DNA from: Drosophila persimilis
Taxonomy: Eukaryota; Arthropoda; Insecta; Diptera; Drosophilidae
NCBI RefSeq assembly: GCF_003286085.1
Contig: NW_020825397.1
Span: 1 to 64,000 of the forward strand
DNA length: 64,000 nucleotides
Direction: 5' to 3'
Position numbers and translations under genes: made by a program. The notes under the pieces were generated by a model. The model was not told where the DNA came from and did no database searches. It saw only the letters and a program-made list of their open reading frames with translations. Below are positions 22,441-32,602 of this stretch, piece after piece; position 1 is the stretch's first letter, and each line of letters opens with the position of its first letter.

Positions 22441-22445
22441 AAAAT

Positions 22446-22746
22446 TGTGGCCCCGGATTTTCCGTAGTTGTACTTTAGTCCAGGACGCCAGGTTTTATTA
22501 TACATAATTAGTCTTTATTTATGAATATTATTTAAGATTAGTTATGATTACAACGGTCGCTGTGCTTTAAGTATATTTTGATTAATACAGATATTTGCGC
22601 TCGTAATTTGCGTGTATGCGTAAATGGCGTCGATCGTTGAGGCTGTGTTCTCTCCTCTCTTTGTTCGACGGCCGCTTCTAGTCTCTCTCTCTGTTACTTC
22701 CTCTGTTATCTCTACAGATTCTGTTGCTCTCCCACCAAATCCCACA
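22446..22746 (-). repeat. 5' LTR of the mdg3-like element
   Basis: About 301 bp on the minus strand from TGTGGGATTTGG to GGGGCCACA, with TGTGG...CCACA inverted termini. Its size fits the short LTRs of the mdg3 group. No second LTR in the window. Confidence 0.6.
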
Positions 22747-23157
22747 TATATTCTTGATCAGCATCAATAGCCGAGTCGATTGAGCCATGTCTGTCTGTCC
22801 GTCTGTCCGTCCGTCAGCGCCTAGTGCTCAAAGACTATAAGAGCTAGAGCAACGATGTTTTGGATACAGACTTCTGTGATATGTCACTGCTACAAAAATA
22901 TTTCAAAACTTTGCCCCGCCCACTTCCGCCCCCACAAAGGGCGAAAATCTGTGGAATTCACAATTTTAAAGATACGAGAAAACCAAAAACGCAGAATCGT
23001 AGAGAATGACCATATCTTTTAGACTGCGGAATGTGAATTAGATCGTATTATTATTATAGCCAGCATCAAGAAAACAATTTCATTTTTTCTCGCCCTGTCT
23101 CTCTCTAACACACACGTAGAATAGGCGGCTTTGCTTAGAGTAAAACATTAGCGCCTA
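22747..23157 (+). mobile_element. DINE-1-like Helitron, copy 4, left part
   Basis: Begins inside the element (ATATATTCTTGATCAGC), lacking roughly the first 100 bases at the junction with the mdg3-like LTR, and ends at GCGCCTA where the LINE is inserted. It resumes at 27800 with GATCTCAGAG, which follows GCGCCTA directly in uninterrupted copies. Confidence 0.85.
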
Positions 23158-23583
23158 ATGTCACTAAGTTCAAGTCTTCAAGCAAGCAAGTCGTGTACAA
23201 CATACAGAGGAACAAAATCGTGAAAAACTCATGTGATACACTATTATTTATTAAATAGAGTGTTTTGTTCACATCATAAACTGTGTACGCATTGAAAGAC
23301 AACGCTACAAAGCCAATTTTAATAAAATACAGTGGAAAAATATTTGTTATTGGTTGTGCTGTGGAAGAAGAATATTTGTTATTGTTCTGAACCACTCTCT
23401 GTAAACCAGCATTTGATCTTTCGGAGTCACTGAGAGAATAACGTAGCCATACCCAATAAAAGGTTGCAAGCAGTGCAGACAGCAAAGTGATTGTCAACGC
23501 ATTGTAAAGAGTCGGCAAAGCAGTATTTCAAGCAGTTTAAAGCAGTATTTCAAGCAGCACCGTAACGGAAAAACGTTTTGAAC

Positions 23584-24531
23584 ATGGCTCCAGTTTCAAA
23601 ACGTCTGCGAGAAAAATCTGGAACTGATCTCAAGGGCTCGAAGAGTTCTGAGGAAATACCAGAAAATATTCAGAAAGCCCTGGACAGAATGTTTGCTAAG
23701 CAGGCTGAACTAATCACGGCAAATACGTTAAAGTCTGAGGGTGTATTGCAGGCCATAGAGGAAAAGTTCACAGCTATGACCAATCAAATTCTTGGTATGG
23801 CAGTAGATGTGAAGAAACTCACTGAACGTGTCCTGCAATTGGAAAAGGCGGGTGAGGTAATCCACGAAATGGAGCAGCAAATTATCAAACTCAAAAATGA
23901 GGTACATGGTATGCAAGAAATACGTGCGCAAGTTAGAGATCTAAGCACACAATGTGTTGAGCGCGCCAAAGCGGACATTGCGTGTGATCTCCGTATTCAT
24001 GGAATACCCTTTGAAGAAGGTGAAATGTTGAAGGTCCGATTCAACAAGATGTGCTTTGCCCTTAACCTAACACCCCTCCCAAGGGTGAAAGACATCTTTA
24101 GGATCCGACAGAGAACACACGGAACAGCTGTTGATCCAGTGATAATCCTGCGACTAGAGAGTGTGAGAGAGAAGGCGGCGTTGTTGCAAGCTGTTGGCAA
24201 CTATCGCAGGGAATCGAAAAAACTGCTATCACTGGACCTAATGGAATTCGACTCACAGGCTGCGTTTTATATTAATGAGCACCTGTCTAAAGAGAATCTG
24301 GCTGTTTTCAAAGAGGCTATGAAAATGAAAAAAGGAAAAGCACTATCGGCTGTTTTCACTCGTCGGGCGATCGTGCATGTTAAGAAGCATCCAGCTGGAG
24401 AGATTTTTAGAGTGGATAACATGCATGACCTGCAAACATTGCGGGATACTTCCGAGGATGAGCTTGCAGCAGTTGATCCAGGTGCAATTAACAGGCCAGT
24501 TGAGACAGACCAGAATAACCTTTTTCGTTAG
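23584..24531 (+). CDS. LINE ORF1 protein (coiled-coil plus RRM-like nucleic-acid-binding protein)
   Basis: 315 residues from the first ATG at 23584. After a basic N-terminus, residues about 25-130 are heptad-rich (EEKFTAMTNQILGMAVDVKK and beyond) and predict a coiled coil. From about 138, CDLRIHGIPFEE begins an RRM-like domain, with a basic C-terminal domain after it (KKLLSLDLMEFD, FTRRAIVHVKK). This resembles the ORF1 proteins of CR1- and L1-type LINEs, which bind the element RNA. No premature stops. Confidence 0.75.
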   Translation: MAPVSKRLREKSGTDLKGSKSSEEIPENIQKALDRMFAKQAELITANTLKSEGVLQAIEEKFTAMTNQILGMAVDVKKLTERVLQLEKAGEVIHEMEQQIIKLKNEVHGMQEIRAQVRDLSTQCVERAKADIACDLRIHGIPFEEGEMLKVRFNKMCFALNLTPLPRVKDIFRIRQRTHGTAVDPVIILRLESVREKAALLQAVGNYRRESKKLLSLDLMEFDSQAAFYINEHLSKENLAVFKEAMKMKKGKALSAVFTRRAIVHVKKHPAGEIFRVDNMHDLQTLRDTSEDELAAVDPGAINRPVETDQNNLFR

Positions 24532-24649
24532 TAAAACTTCCCTTAGCCATAGTAATATAATGTTGAAGTTTAAGGTTTTATGTTTTTATATAGTTATAAT
24601 TGATTTGTGTATATTGCGTGTGCTGCTAATATGCTAATATTAGGCTAAT

Positions 24650-27433
24650 ATGAATAGCCTTCCAACGAATAGTAGGATATTGATTCGTACGCTGGCTAAA
24701 CAAAAAGATGGCATAAATATTTGTCATATAAATGCTCAGAGTCTGTATGGTAAGATTGATGAGTTCCGATATATGTTTGAACAATCGAATGTTGATGTAG
24801 TTTGTGTTTCGGAAACGTGGTTCATGCCGCATCTATGTGATAATGTTATTTTGTGTACCGGATTTGATCTATACCGATCTGATCGGGAAGGAAATGGTGG
24901 GGGTGTTGCTGTATACATAAACAAGAAACTCAAATCCAAATTAATATGCAAGCACCCTCCAGAAAGTGCAATAGAATACCTTTTTATAGAATTATCGGCC
25001 TCTAACAGTTCTCTTAAATTACTATTGGGCTGTCTGTACAGACCACACCGCAATACAATCTACCAACAAGTAATTGATGCAATTTCAGACCTATCTATAA
25101 GCTATACTGACGTAATTATAATCGGGGATCTAAACAGCAATATACTGAAGGAACGACATATGGAGTCAGCGATGGCATCGTTAGGCTTGCATCTAGTCAA
25201 TAATAGTAGACCAACACATTTCTCAAACACTGCAAGTACATTATTGGACCTTTGTTTTGTCAATGATAAAGAAAAAATCGTTCTTTATGATCAGTTATCT
25301 GTCCCAACATTTTCCAGACACGACCTACTTTTCCTGACTTATGATTTTAATTGTAAAAAGATTGACGACGACATATGGTACCGAAATTTTAAGAGCATTG
25401 ACATTACCAAACTTAATGACGAATTCAATACATATGACTGGAATATAATATTTGGCATGGATGATGTTAATTCTCAAGTAGAACAACTACGAGCTCACAT
25501 AACATGTCTTTATGAAAAATTCGTACCACTGCGTAAATTAAAGATTGCACAAAAGAAAAATCCATGGTTCAATCAATGTATTGCACACAATATATCATTA
25601 AGGGACAAAGCATATAACAAATGGAAACGCTACAGAACGTCTGTTCAGTATCAAGAATTTAAAACTTTAAGGAAAAAAACCAACCTATTAATACTGACAG
25701 CTAAAAAATCTTTTTATTCTGTAAGGTTTCAAAGTGCAATATTAACAAGAAGGACATGGAGGGAGCTCAAAGACTTGGGAATAGGGAAGAGGACAAATAA
25801 CACCAAAATTGATGTAGACATAGATGAATTAAATAGAAAATTTGTGATAAACGGGGTACCTGAAGTAGCATATAATCATTATCTTGACAATATACCGAAT
25901 AGTTCCTGTGATAATAACTTTAGCTTCATGTGTGCCAGTCAGTGTGATGTCCTTGAATCTGTGCTTAAAATTAAGTCAAATGCAATCGGACTGGATGAAA
26001 TACATCCAAAATTTCTAAAAATCTTACTTCCAAAAATATTACCACATGTGACTTATATTTGCAATACTGTCTTAACAAAATCAATATTTCCAAGTACATG
26101 GAAGCTTGCGAAAATAACACCGGTCCCTAAAGGAAAAAATGAATATAGACCTATATCAATTCTATCGTTTTTGTCAAAAGTCCTTGAACAATTAATGTCA
26201 CAACAAATTCAAACTTTTCTAGATAACAATGCACTACTAAGTGACAAACAGTCAGGTTACAGAAGACAAAGAAGCTGTACTACGGCAATAGTAAATATAA
26301 CGGAAGACATTAGATTAACACAAGATGAAGGAAATGTGACGCTATTAGTACTACTTGACTTCAGTAAAGCATTTGACACGGTTAACCACGAAATCTTATT
26401 AAGTAAATTAGTTAACTTTTTCAATTTTAGTAAGGTAGCTATAAAGCTATTAAAATCGTATTTAACGGATAGAAGACAGGTAGTGGTAAGTGGAAGTAGA
26501 ATTTCTTCAATGATGAGCACTGCACGTGGTGTGCCTCAAGGTTCAGTTCTTGGGCCGCTTTTGTTCTCATTATATGTGAATGACCTGCCAGACGTCCTGT
26601 TAAATTGTAAAAGTCATATGTATGCGGATGACGTCCAAATGTATGTCAGTCGTCCATTGAGTAAAATTGATGAGTGTATAAGTGTGTGTAACAGTGATTT
26701 GCTCAATGTGAGTAGCTGGGCGAAGCGTAATGGTCTGGCACTTAATCCAGATAAATGTAAATGTGTAATTATATACAAGAAGCAACTAAATACGATGGCC
26801 TATCCAAAACTTGAAATTGAAGGAAAACAAATTAATTACGTAGATCAGGTGGAAAACTTAGGATTAACATTTAACAATACGCTTTCTTGGAGTAGCCAAG
26901 TAGTGAAAGCTACTGGTAGAACATATAGTCTACTAAGAAAACTCGCACCAACACAAAAATACCTGCCAGATAAACTCAAACTAATGATAGCTAAGACATA
27001 TTTGACACCCACCTTATTCTATGGTATTGAAATATTTGGAAATTGTGACGCTGAATCTCAAAAAAAACTAAAAGTAACATTTAACAACATTGCCCGCTAC
27101 ATATATAATAAGAGACGAACCGATCATATCTCAATCTTAGCAAGACAAATATTCAAAATGGATTTAAAGACATGGATAGGGTACAGAACAATTATTTTTC
27201 TACATCGAATAATCTATACCAGACAGCCGAGCTACTTATATGATAAATTAACCTTTGCTTCATCAAATAGAACGTTGAATCTGGTAACCATAAGGTACAA
27301 ACTTGCCAATTCAGGAAAACAATTTTTAACAAATGCTATTCGGTTATGGAATGAGTTACCTTTCAATATTAAAAATATTAGTAGAGCAACGCAATTTAGG
27401 GATAAACTAGAAAAACACTTGATAAACCCATAA
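24650..27433 (+). CDS. LINE ORF2 protein: apurinic-like endonuclease and reverse transcriptase
   Basis: 927 residues, uninterrupted. The endonuclease has ICHINAQSLYGK near residue 24, VSETWF near 54, GGGVAVYI near 84, IIIGDLNSN near 155 and a terminal SRHD-type motif. RT motifs: YRPISILSFLSKVLEQLM near 500, LLDFSKAFDTVNHE near 566, GVPQGSVLGPLLFSLYVND near 626 and YADDVQMY near 657. All expected catalytic residues are visible, so this copy may be functional. It performs target-primed reverse transcription together with ORF1. Confidence 0.85.
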   Translation: MNSLPTNSRILIRTLAKQKDGINICHINAQSLYGKIDEFRYMFEQSNVDVVCVSETWFMPHLCDNVILCTGFDLYRSDREGNGGGVAVYINKKLKSKLICKHPPESAIEYLFIELSASNSSLKLLLGCLYRPHRNTIYQQVIDAISDLSISYTDVIIIGDLNSNILKERHMESAMASLGLHLVNNSRPTHFSNTASTLLDLCFVNDKEKIVLYDQLSVPTFSRHDLLFLTYDFNCKKIDDDIWYRNFKSIDITKLNDEFNTYDWNIIFGMDDVNSQVEQLRAHITCLYEKFVPLRKLKIAQKKNPWFNQCIAHNISLRDKAYNKWKRYRTSVQYQEFKTLRKKTNLLILTAKKSFYSVRFQSAILTRRTWRELKDLGIGKRTNNTKIDVDIDELNRKFVINGVPEVAYNHYLDNIPNSSCDNNFSFMCASQCDVLESVLKIKSNAIGLDEIHPKFLKILLPKILPHVTYICNTVLTKSIFPSTWKLAKITPVPKGKNEYRPISILSFLSKVLEQLMSQQIQTFLDNNALLSDKQSGYRRQRSCTTAIVNITEDIRLTQDEGNVTLLVLLDFSKAFDTVNHEILLSKLVNFFNFSKVAIKLLKSYLTDRRQVVVSGSRISSMMSTARGVPQGSVLGPLLFSLYVNDLPDVLLNCKSHMYADDVQMYVSRPLSKIDECISVCNSDLLNVSSWAKRNGLALNPDKCKCVIIYKKQLNTMAYPKLEIEGKQINYVDQVENLGLTFNNTLSWSSQVVKATGRTYSLLRKLAPTQKYLPDKLKLMIAKTYLTPTLFYGIEIFGNCDAESQKKLKVTFNNIARYIYNKRRTDHISILARQIFKMDLKTWIGYRTIIFLHRIIYTRQPSYLYDKLTFASSNRTLNLVTIRYKLANSGKQFLTNAIRLWNELPFNIKNISRATQFRDKLEKHLINP

Positions 27434-27799
27434 AAAAAAAAAATAAATAAATAAATAAATAAATAAAAATAAATAAATAAGTAAATAAAAATAAATAATA
27501 AAAATAATAATAATAATAAAAAATAATAATAATAAAAAAAAATAAATAAATAAATAAAAAAAAAATAAAATAGGAAAAAAACAAAAAAAAAAAAAATTAG
27601 AATTAGTATTAGTATTAATAATACAAATATTAGTCATAATAATAAAAATATTAGTCATACCAAAAATGTTAGAATAAGAAAATCATTCTGCTTAAAGCAT
27701 ACAACTACATACATATGTGAACTCCATGTGACTAGCGCTTTAACATAAAGTAGGAATACTGTTGCGTTAGGAATATATATACAAATAAATACAAATACA
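27434..27799 (+). repeat. A-rich 3' tail of the CR1-like LINE
   Basis: Immediately after the ORF2 stop: runs of AAATA, TAAA and AAT units to about 27600, then AT-rich DNA to the Helitron junction. On the reverse strand it produces meaningless Phe/Tyr/Ile-rich frames. Confidence 0.7.
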
Positions 27800-28365
27800 G
27801 ATCTCAGAGACTATAAAAGCTAGTGCAACCAAATTTGGTATCCACAATCCTAATATATCGGACCGAGACGAGTTTGTTTCAAAATTTCGCCACACCCCCT
27901 TCCGCCCCCGCAAAGGATGCAAATCTGGGGATATTCACAAATCTCAGAGACTATTAAAGCTAGAGTAACCAAATTTAGTATCCGCACTCCTGTTAGATCT
28001 CACTATATCTCCAAATTTCGCCCCACCTCCTTCCGCCCCCACAAAGAACGAAAATCTGTTGCATCCACAATATTGCAGATTTGAGAAAACTAAAAACGCA
28101 GAATCATAGATAATGACCATATCTATCAGATTGCTGAATCTGGATCAGATCAGATAAGTTTTATAGCCGAAAGGAACAAATCAATTTGCAGTGGCTACGC
28201 AGCGCCCGACGTCACGCACAGACTGATTTTCTGTCTCTCTCGCACGCACTCTTTGTCGTGTCGTTTAATATTAGCGGCGTCTGCCGGAGGAGAGCCATAC
28301 TGACTTAGTATCGGGTATAACTGTAGAGTTGCGGTGTCCGCAGCAACTCACAACGTTCCCCCTCG
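27800..28365 (+). mobile_element. DINE-1-like Helitron, copy 4, right part
   Basis: Continuation of the interrupted copy, from GATCTCAGAGACT to the 3' end CCCCCTCG. The following element starts with no spacer. Confidence 0.85.
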
Positions 28366-29324
28366 TTATACCCGATACTCAAAATGAGTATTGGGGTATA
28401 TTAGATTTGTGGTAAAAGTGGATGTGTGTAACGTCCAGAAGGAATCGTTTCCGACCCCATAAAGTATATATATTCTTGATCAGCATCAATAGCCGAGTCG
28501 ATTGAGCCCTGTCTGTCTGTCCGTCCGTCCGTCTGTCCGTCTGTCCGTCCCCTTCAGCGCCTAATGCTCAAAGACTATAAGAGATAGAGCAACGATGTTT
28601 TGGATCCAGACTTCTGTGATATGTCACTGCTACAAAAATATTTCAAAACTTTGCCCCGCCCACTTCCAACCCCACAAAGGGCGAAAATCTGTGGAATTCA
28701 CAATTTTAAAGATACGAGAAAACCAAAAACGCAGAATCGTAGAGAATGACCATATCTTTTAGACTGCGGAATATGAATTAGATCGTATTATTATTATAGC
28801 CAGCATCAAGAAAACAATTTCATTTTTTCTCGCCCTGTCTCTCTCTAACACACACGTAGAATAGGCGGCTTTGCTTAGAGTAAAACATTAGCGCCTAGAT
28901 CTCAGAGACTATAAAAGCTAGTGGAACCAAATTTGGTATCCACAATCCTAATATATCGGACCGAGACGAGTTTGTTTCAAAATTTCGCCACACCCCCTTC
29001 CGCCCCCGCAAAGGATGCAAATCTGGGGATATTCACAAATCTCAGAGACTATTAAAGCTAGAGTAACCAAATTTAGTATCCGCACTCCTGTTAGATCTCA
29101 CTATAAAACGTATATCTCAAAATTTCGCCCCACCTCCTTCCGCCCCCACAAAGATCGAAAATCTGTTGCATCCACAATATTGCAGATTTAAGTAAACTAA
29201 AAACGCACAATCATAGATAACTGATTTAGTTCGGATCATTTTGTAGCCTAAATCAACAAATCAATTTGCAGTGGCTACGCAGCGCCCGACGTCACGTTCA
29301 GTCCAGTCACAACATGCCCCCTCG
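28366..29324 (+). mobile_element. DINE-1-like Helitron, copy 5
   Basis: Starts TTATACCC directly after copy 4. Near its 3' end it carries a shortened variant (GTTCAGTCCAGTCACAACATG before CCCCCTCG), the same variant found in every tandem-array unit (for example 35030-35230), so it belongs to that subfamily. Confidence 0.8.
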
Positions 29325-30160
29325 TTTTTATACCCGATACTCAAAATGAGTATTGGGGTATATTAGATTTGTGGTGAAAGTGGATGTGTGTAACGTCCAG
29401 AAGGAATCGTTTCCGACCCTATAAAGTATATATATTCTTGATCAGCATCAATAGCCGAGTCGATTGAGCCCTGTCTGTCTGTCCGTCCGTCCGTCTGTCC
29501 GTCTGTCCGTCCCCTTCAGCGCCTAATGCTCAAAGACTATAAGAGCTAGAGCAACGATGTTTTGGATCCAGACTTCTGTGATATGTCACTGCCACAAAAA
29601 TATTTCAAAACTTTGCCCCGCCCACTTCCGCCCCCACAAAGGGCGAAAATCTGTGGCATCCACAATTTCGACGATACGAGAAAACTAAAAACGCAGAATC
29701 GTAGAAGATGACTATATCTTCTAGAGTGCAAAATCTGAACCAGATCGTATAATTATTACAGCCAGAATCACGAAAACAATTTCACTCTTTCTCGCTCTGT
29801 CTCACTCTAACACACAGGTTTCATGGTCGGTTTTGCCAATTGCAAAATATGAGTTCAAGGATCTCAGAACCTATAAAAGCCAGAGCAACCAAATTAGGTA
29901 TCCACACTCCTGTGATATCGGACCTTGACCGTTTCCTGTCCAAATTTCGCCACACCCCCTTCCGCCCCCGCAAAGGACGAAAATCTGAGGCAACCACAAA
30001 TCTCAAAGACTATTAAGGCTAGAGTAACCAAATTTGGTACACACACTCCTTTAAGATGTCACTATAAAACGTATATCTCAGAATTTCGCCCCACCCCCAT
30101 CCGCCCCCACAAAGGACGAAAATCTGTTGCATCCACAATATTGCAGATTTGAGAAAACTA
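29325..30160 (+). mobile_element. DINE-1-like Helitron, copy 6, left arm of an inverted repeat
   Basis: Starts TTTTATACCCGATACTC and stops at GAGAAAACTA without the usual 3' end. Its reverse complement is present at 30568-31410 with only a few differences, including the number of CTGTCCGT units. Confidence 0.85.
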
Positions 30161-30567
30161 GGGGGAGCGTTCTGAGTTGCTGCTGCGACCGAAAATCTAT
30201 ATTTATCCCCGAAACATAGTCAGTATTGCTCTCTTCCATCCAGTGCTGCCGATTGCGCATTTTTTGCCTTTTTCTTAAGACCAAATGCAGGAAAAATTTG
30301 TGAATTGTGGAAAGCGAGAATTCTGGATTTTTATACCCGATACTCTGTTCGACTGTCCGTCAGTTCGTCCCTATGAGCGCCTAGTGCTCAGAGACTATAA
30401 GAGCCAGAGCAACGTCATGTTGTATCCAGACTTCTATAATATGTCACTGTTACAAGTATATTTCAAAACTTCGCCCCGCCCCCTTCCGCCCACACAAAGA
30501 ACGACAATCTGTGGCATCCACAATTTCAAAGATACGAGAAACCAAAAAAAACGAGGGGGAACGTTTT
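30161..30567. repeat. Composite Helitron fragment forming the spacer of the inverted repeat
   Basis: Begins GGGGGAGCGTTCTGAGTTGCTG, an inverted Helitron 3' end, and continues after about 170 bp with a plus-oriented Helitron 5' part (TTTTTATACCCGATACTCTG). The same composite occurs in opposite orientation in the array units, for example 35235-35633. Confidence 0.65.
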
Positions 30568-31410
30568 TAGTTTTCTCAAATCTGCAATATTGTGGATGCA
30601 ACAGATTTTCGTCCTTTGTGGGGGCGGATGGGGGTGGGGCGAAATTCTGAGATATACGTTTTATAGTGACATCTTAAAGGAGTGTGTGTACCAAATTTGG
30701 TTACTCTAGCCTTAATAGTCTTTGAGATTTGTGGTTGCCTCAGATTTTCGTCCTTTGCGGGGGCGGAAGGGGGTGTGGCGAAATTTGGACAGGAAACGGT
30801 CAAGGTCCGATATCACAGGAGTGTGGATACCAAATTTGGTTGCTCTGGCTTTTATAGGTTCTGAGATCCTTGAACTCATATTTTGCAATTGGCAAAACCG
30901 ACCATGAAACCTGTGTGTTAGAGTGAGACAGAGCGAGAAAGAGTGAAATTGTTTTCGTGATTCTGGCTGTAATAATTATACGATCTGGTTCAGATTTTGC
31001 ACTCTAGAAGATATAGTCATCTTCTACGATTCTGCGTTTTTAGTTTTCTCGTATCGTCGAAATTGTGGATGCCACAGATTTTCGCCCTTTGTGGGGGCGG
31101 AAGTGGGCGGGGCAAAGTTTTGAAATATTTTTGGAGCAGTGACATATCACAGAAGTCTGGATCCAAAACATCGTTGTTCTAGCTCTTATAGTCTTTGAGC
31201 ATTAGGCGCTGAAGGGGACGGACAGACGGACAGACGGACAGACGGACGGACGGACAGACAGACAGGGCTCAATCGACTCGGCTATTGATGCTGATCAAGA
31301 ATATATATACTTTATAGGGTCGGAAACGATTCCTTCTGGACGTTACACACATCCACTTTTACCACAAATCTAATATACCCCAATACTCATTTTGAGTATC
31401 GGGTATAAAA
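30568..31410 (-). mobile_element. DINE-1-like Helitron, copy 7, right arm of the inverted repeat
   Basis: Minus-oriented; a 3'-end remnant CGAGGGGGAACG at 30552-30563 precedes it and the 5' end lies at 31410 (GGGTATAAAA). It abuts array unit 1 and replaces the leader region that units 2-4 have upstream of the NHL gene. Confidence 0.85.
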
Positions 31411-31580
31411 ATGAAATACTTTCAATAAGGTTGACTTTTGATTCAGGGAATTTAAAACTTTCTGAAATTCAATGAAAAAAAAAACCATATCCGACCGCCA
31501 TATAATTTCTGCATATAAATTCTTGTTAAGTAAATAAAAAAAAAAATACCAAGCATTCAACTTTTTTAGCTTGCTCAAGA

Positions 31581-31721
31581 ATGGCCAATTTTCAAGTACT
31601 GATGTCCAACTCCTTGACTGAGGATCGGGCCGGACCAAGTTTTGCTAAACAACAACAACAGCAGCAGCAAGAGGTCGAACAGGCGCTCCAGGCCCCAGCC
31701 CAAGTAGTCCCACAACAATAA
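31581..31721 (+). pseudogene. Gln-rich segment upstream of NHL copy 1
   Basis: 46 codons from ATG: MANFQVLMSNSLTEDRAG, then a run of seven Gln and an Ala/Gln-rich end, stopping at TAA 31719-31721. The NHL frame is open only after a TAG just upstream and reads [13 protein letters not shown] before its first ATG, so the two parts look like one former coding region separated by a frame change. A pyrimidine-rich acceptor-like CAACTTTTTTAG ends at 31570. Confidence 0.4.
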
Positions 31722-31791
31722 TGGTTACTGCCTGCCAGATGCCAATTCTTCTGTTAACAGTTTAAGCGCCGTTCACAGTAAGGCCAATCCC

Positions 31792-32583
31792 ATGAAGATC
31801 GGGTGGAAATTTGGCTGCCTGGGTGCGGGCTTTTGCTTGGGCATCGACGAGGACATCGTTGTTGCCGATTCGAAAAATCACCGAATCGCTGTATACGCCA
31901 AAATGGGGGCCCTGAAGTTCCAGTTTGGCGATGCCGGCAAGCGGAACGGCCAGCTTTTTTATCCCCGCAAAGTGGCTGTCTTCCAACACAATGGAAATTT
32001 CGTTGCCTGCGATCGCGGCAATGGACGCTCTCGCATGCAGATCTTCTCTAAGTGCGTCACATATATGTTCAAGATTTCCATCAGGTTTATGGATATTGTG
32101 ACCGGGTTGGCTGTCACCGCCAAGGGTCATATTGTGGCCGTCGATAGTGTCTCGCCGACTGTCTTTGTTATATCCGAGGAGGGTATGCTGTTGCACGGGT
32201 TCGACTGCAGTGTCTTTGTGCGTGAACCCTCGGACATAGCCATACGCCACAATGTTTTCTACCTTTGCGATATGAAGGCTCATGGCGTGGCCGTTTTCAA
32301 GGACAGTGGCGAATTCCTCTATCGCATTGGCAACGAGAGGGTATCCTGCTACCCCACGGGCATTGATATATTCAGTGCTGGGGATTTGCTCATTGGGGAT
32401 ACCCATGGATATCGCTTCCATGTGACCTACTACGGGAGCGACGGTGTTTTCAAGTCGGTCATCGAGTTTCCTCATCTGAATGTTTCACGTTGCTGCGGCT
32501 TGAAGATCACATCCGAAGGTTATGTGGTCACTCTGGCCAAGAATAACCATCAAGTTCTTGTGATGGATCTGCTGTATGTCTAG
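31792..32583 (+). CDS. NHL beta-propeller protein, mei-P26-like, copy 1
   Basis: 263 residues made almost wholly of NHL repeats: [59 protein letters not shown] and a C-terminal [19 protein letters not shown]. This resembles the C-terminal RNA-binding propeller of the TRIM-NHL translational repressor Mei-P26 (Brat is the other candidate). RING, B-box and coiled coil are absent. The first blade appears about ten residues short (GAGFCLG). Unique changes here are V in SKCVTY and H in IRHNVF. The open frame is intact, but nothing shows that it is translated. Confidence 0.6.
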   Translation: MKIGWKFGCLGAGFCLGIDEDIVVADSKNHRIAVYAKMGALKFQFGDAGKRNGQLFYPRKVAVFQHNGNFVACDRGNGRSRMQIFSKCVTYMFKISIRFMDIVTGLAVTAKGHIVAVDSVSPTVFVISEEGMLLHGFDCSVFVREPSDIAIRHNVFYLCDMKAHGVAVFKDSGEFLYRIGNERVSCYPTGIDIFSAGDLLIGDTHGYRFHVTYYGSDGVFKSVIEFPHLNVSRCCGLKITSEGYVVTLAKNNHQVLVMDLLYV

Positions 32584-32602
32584 TGATTATAAGATAACAC
32601 CC

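Larger units (their letters stand above)
17941..22746 (-). mobile_element. mdg3-like LTR retrotransposon, 3' truncated
   Basis: Minus-strand element: 5' LTR (22746 to 22446), primer site (22440 to 22417), a leader of about 880 bp with 35-bp tandem repeats, then a gag-pol frame ending inside the integrase at 17941. Fused gag-pol with two zinc knuckles and a short LTR fits the mdg3/blastopia group. The 3' end of integrase, polypurine tract and 3' LTR are missing. The LTR start abuts Helitron sequence at 22747. Confidence 0.75.
23158..27799 (+). mobile_element. CR1-like LINE, apparently full-length and intact
   Basis: 4642 bp inserted cleanly in a Helitron: 5' UTR of about 425 bp, ORF1, 118 bp spacer, ORF2, then an A-rich (TAAA/AAT)n tail and about 200 bp of AT-rich DNA. 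Both ORFs are unbroken, which is unusual for this window. No target duplication longer than a base or two is visible. The CR1-like assignment comes from ORF1 type and the ORF2 endonuclease/RT motifs; another member of the Jockey/CR1 group is possible. Confidence 0.75.

Noticed and set aside
23135..23518. 127-codon minus-strand frame with hydrophobic segments in the LINE 5' UTR
   Set aside because: It spans the Helitron-LINE junction and is antisense to the LINE, so the hydrophobicity only reflects AT-rich sequence.
27396..27658. Minus-strand Phe/Tyr/Ile-rich frames resembling membrane proteins
   Set aside because: They are the complement of the A-rich LINE tail.
29546..30864. Recurrent 60-75-codon frames in both orientations of the Helitrons (for example 29925-30152, 30576-30803, 53570-53797)
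   Set aside because: They recur only because the element recurs. The codons fall in the repeated CCGCCCCCACAAAGG blocks and no start or domain is conserved across subfamilies.
31762..32475. 237-codon frame antisense to the NHL gene, present in all four units (also 36380-37093, 40998-41711, 47837-48550)
   Set aside because: It lies wholly opposite the NHL frame and follows from that frame's codon pattern. The protein has no family resemblance, and its conservation is explained by unit duplication.
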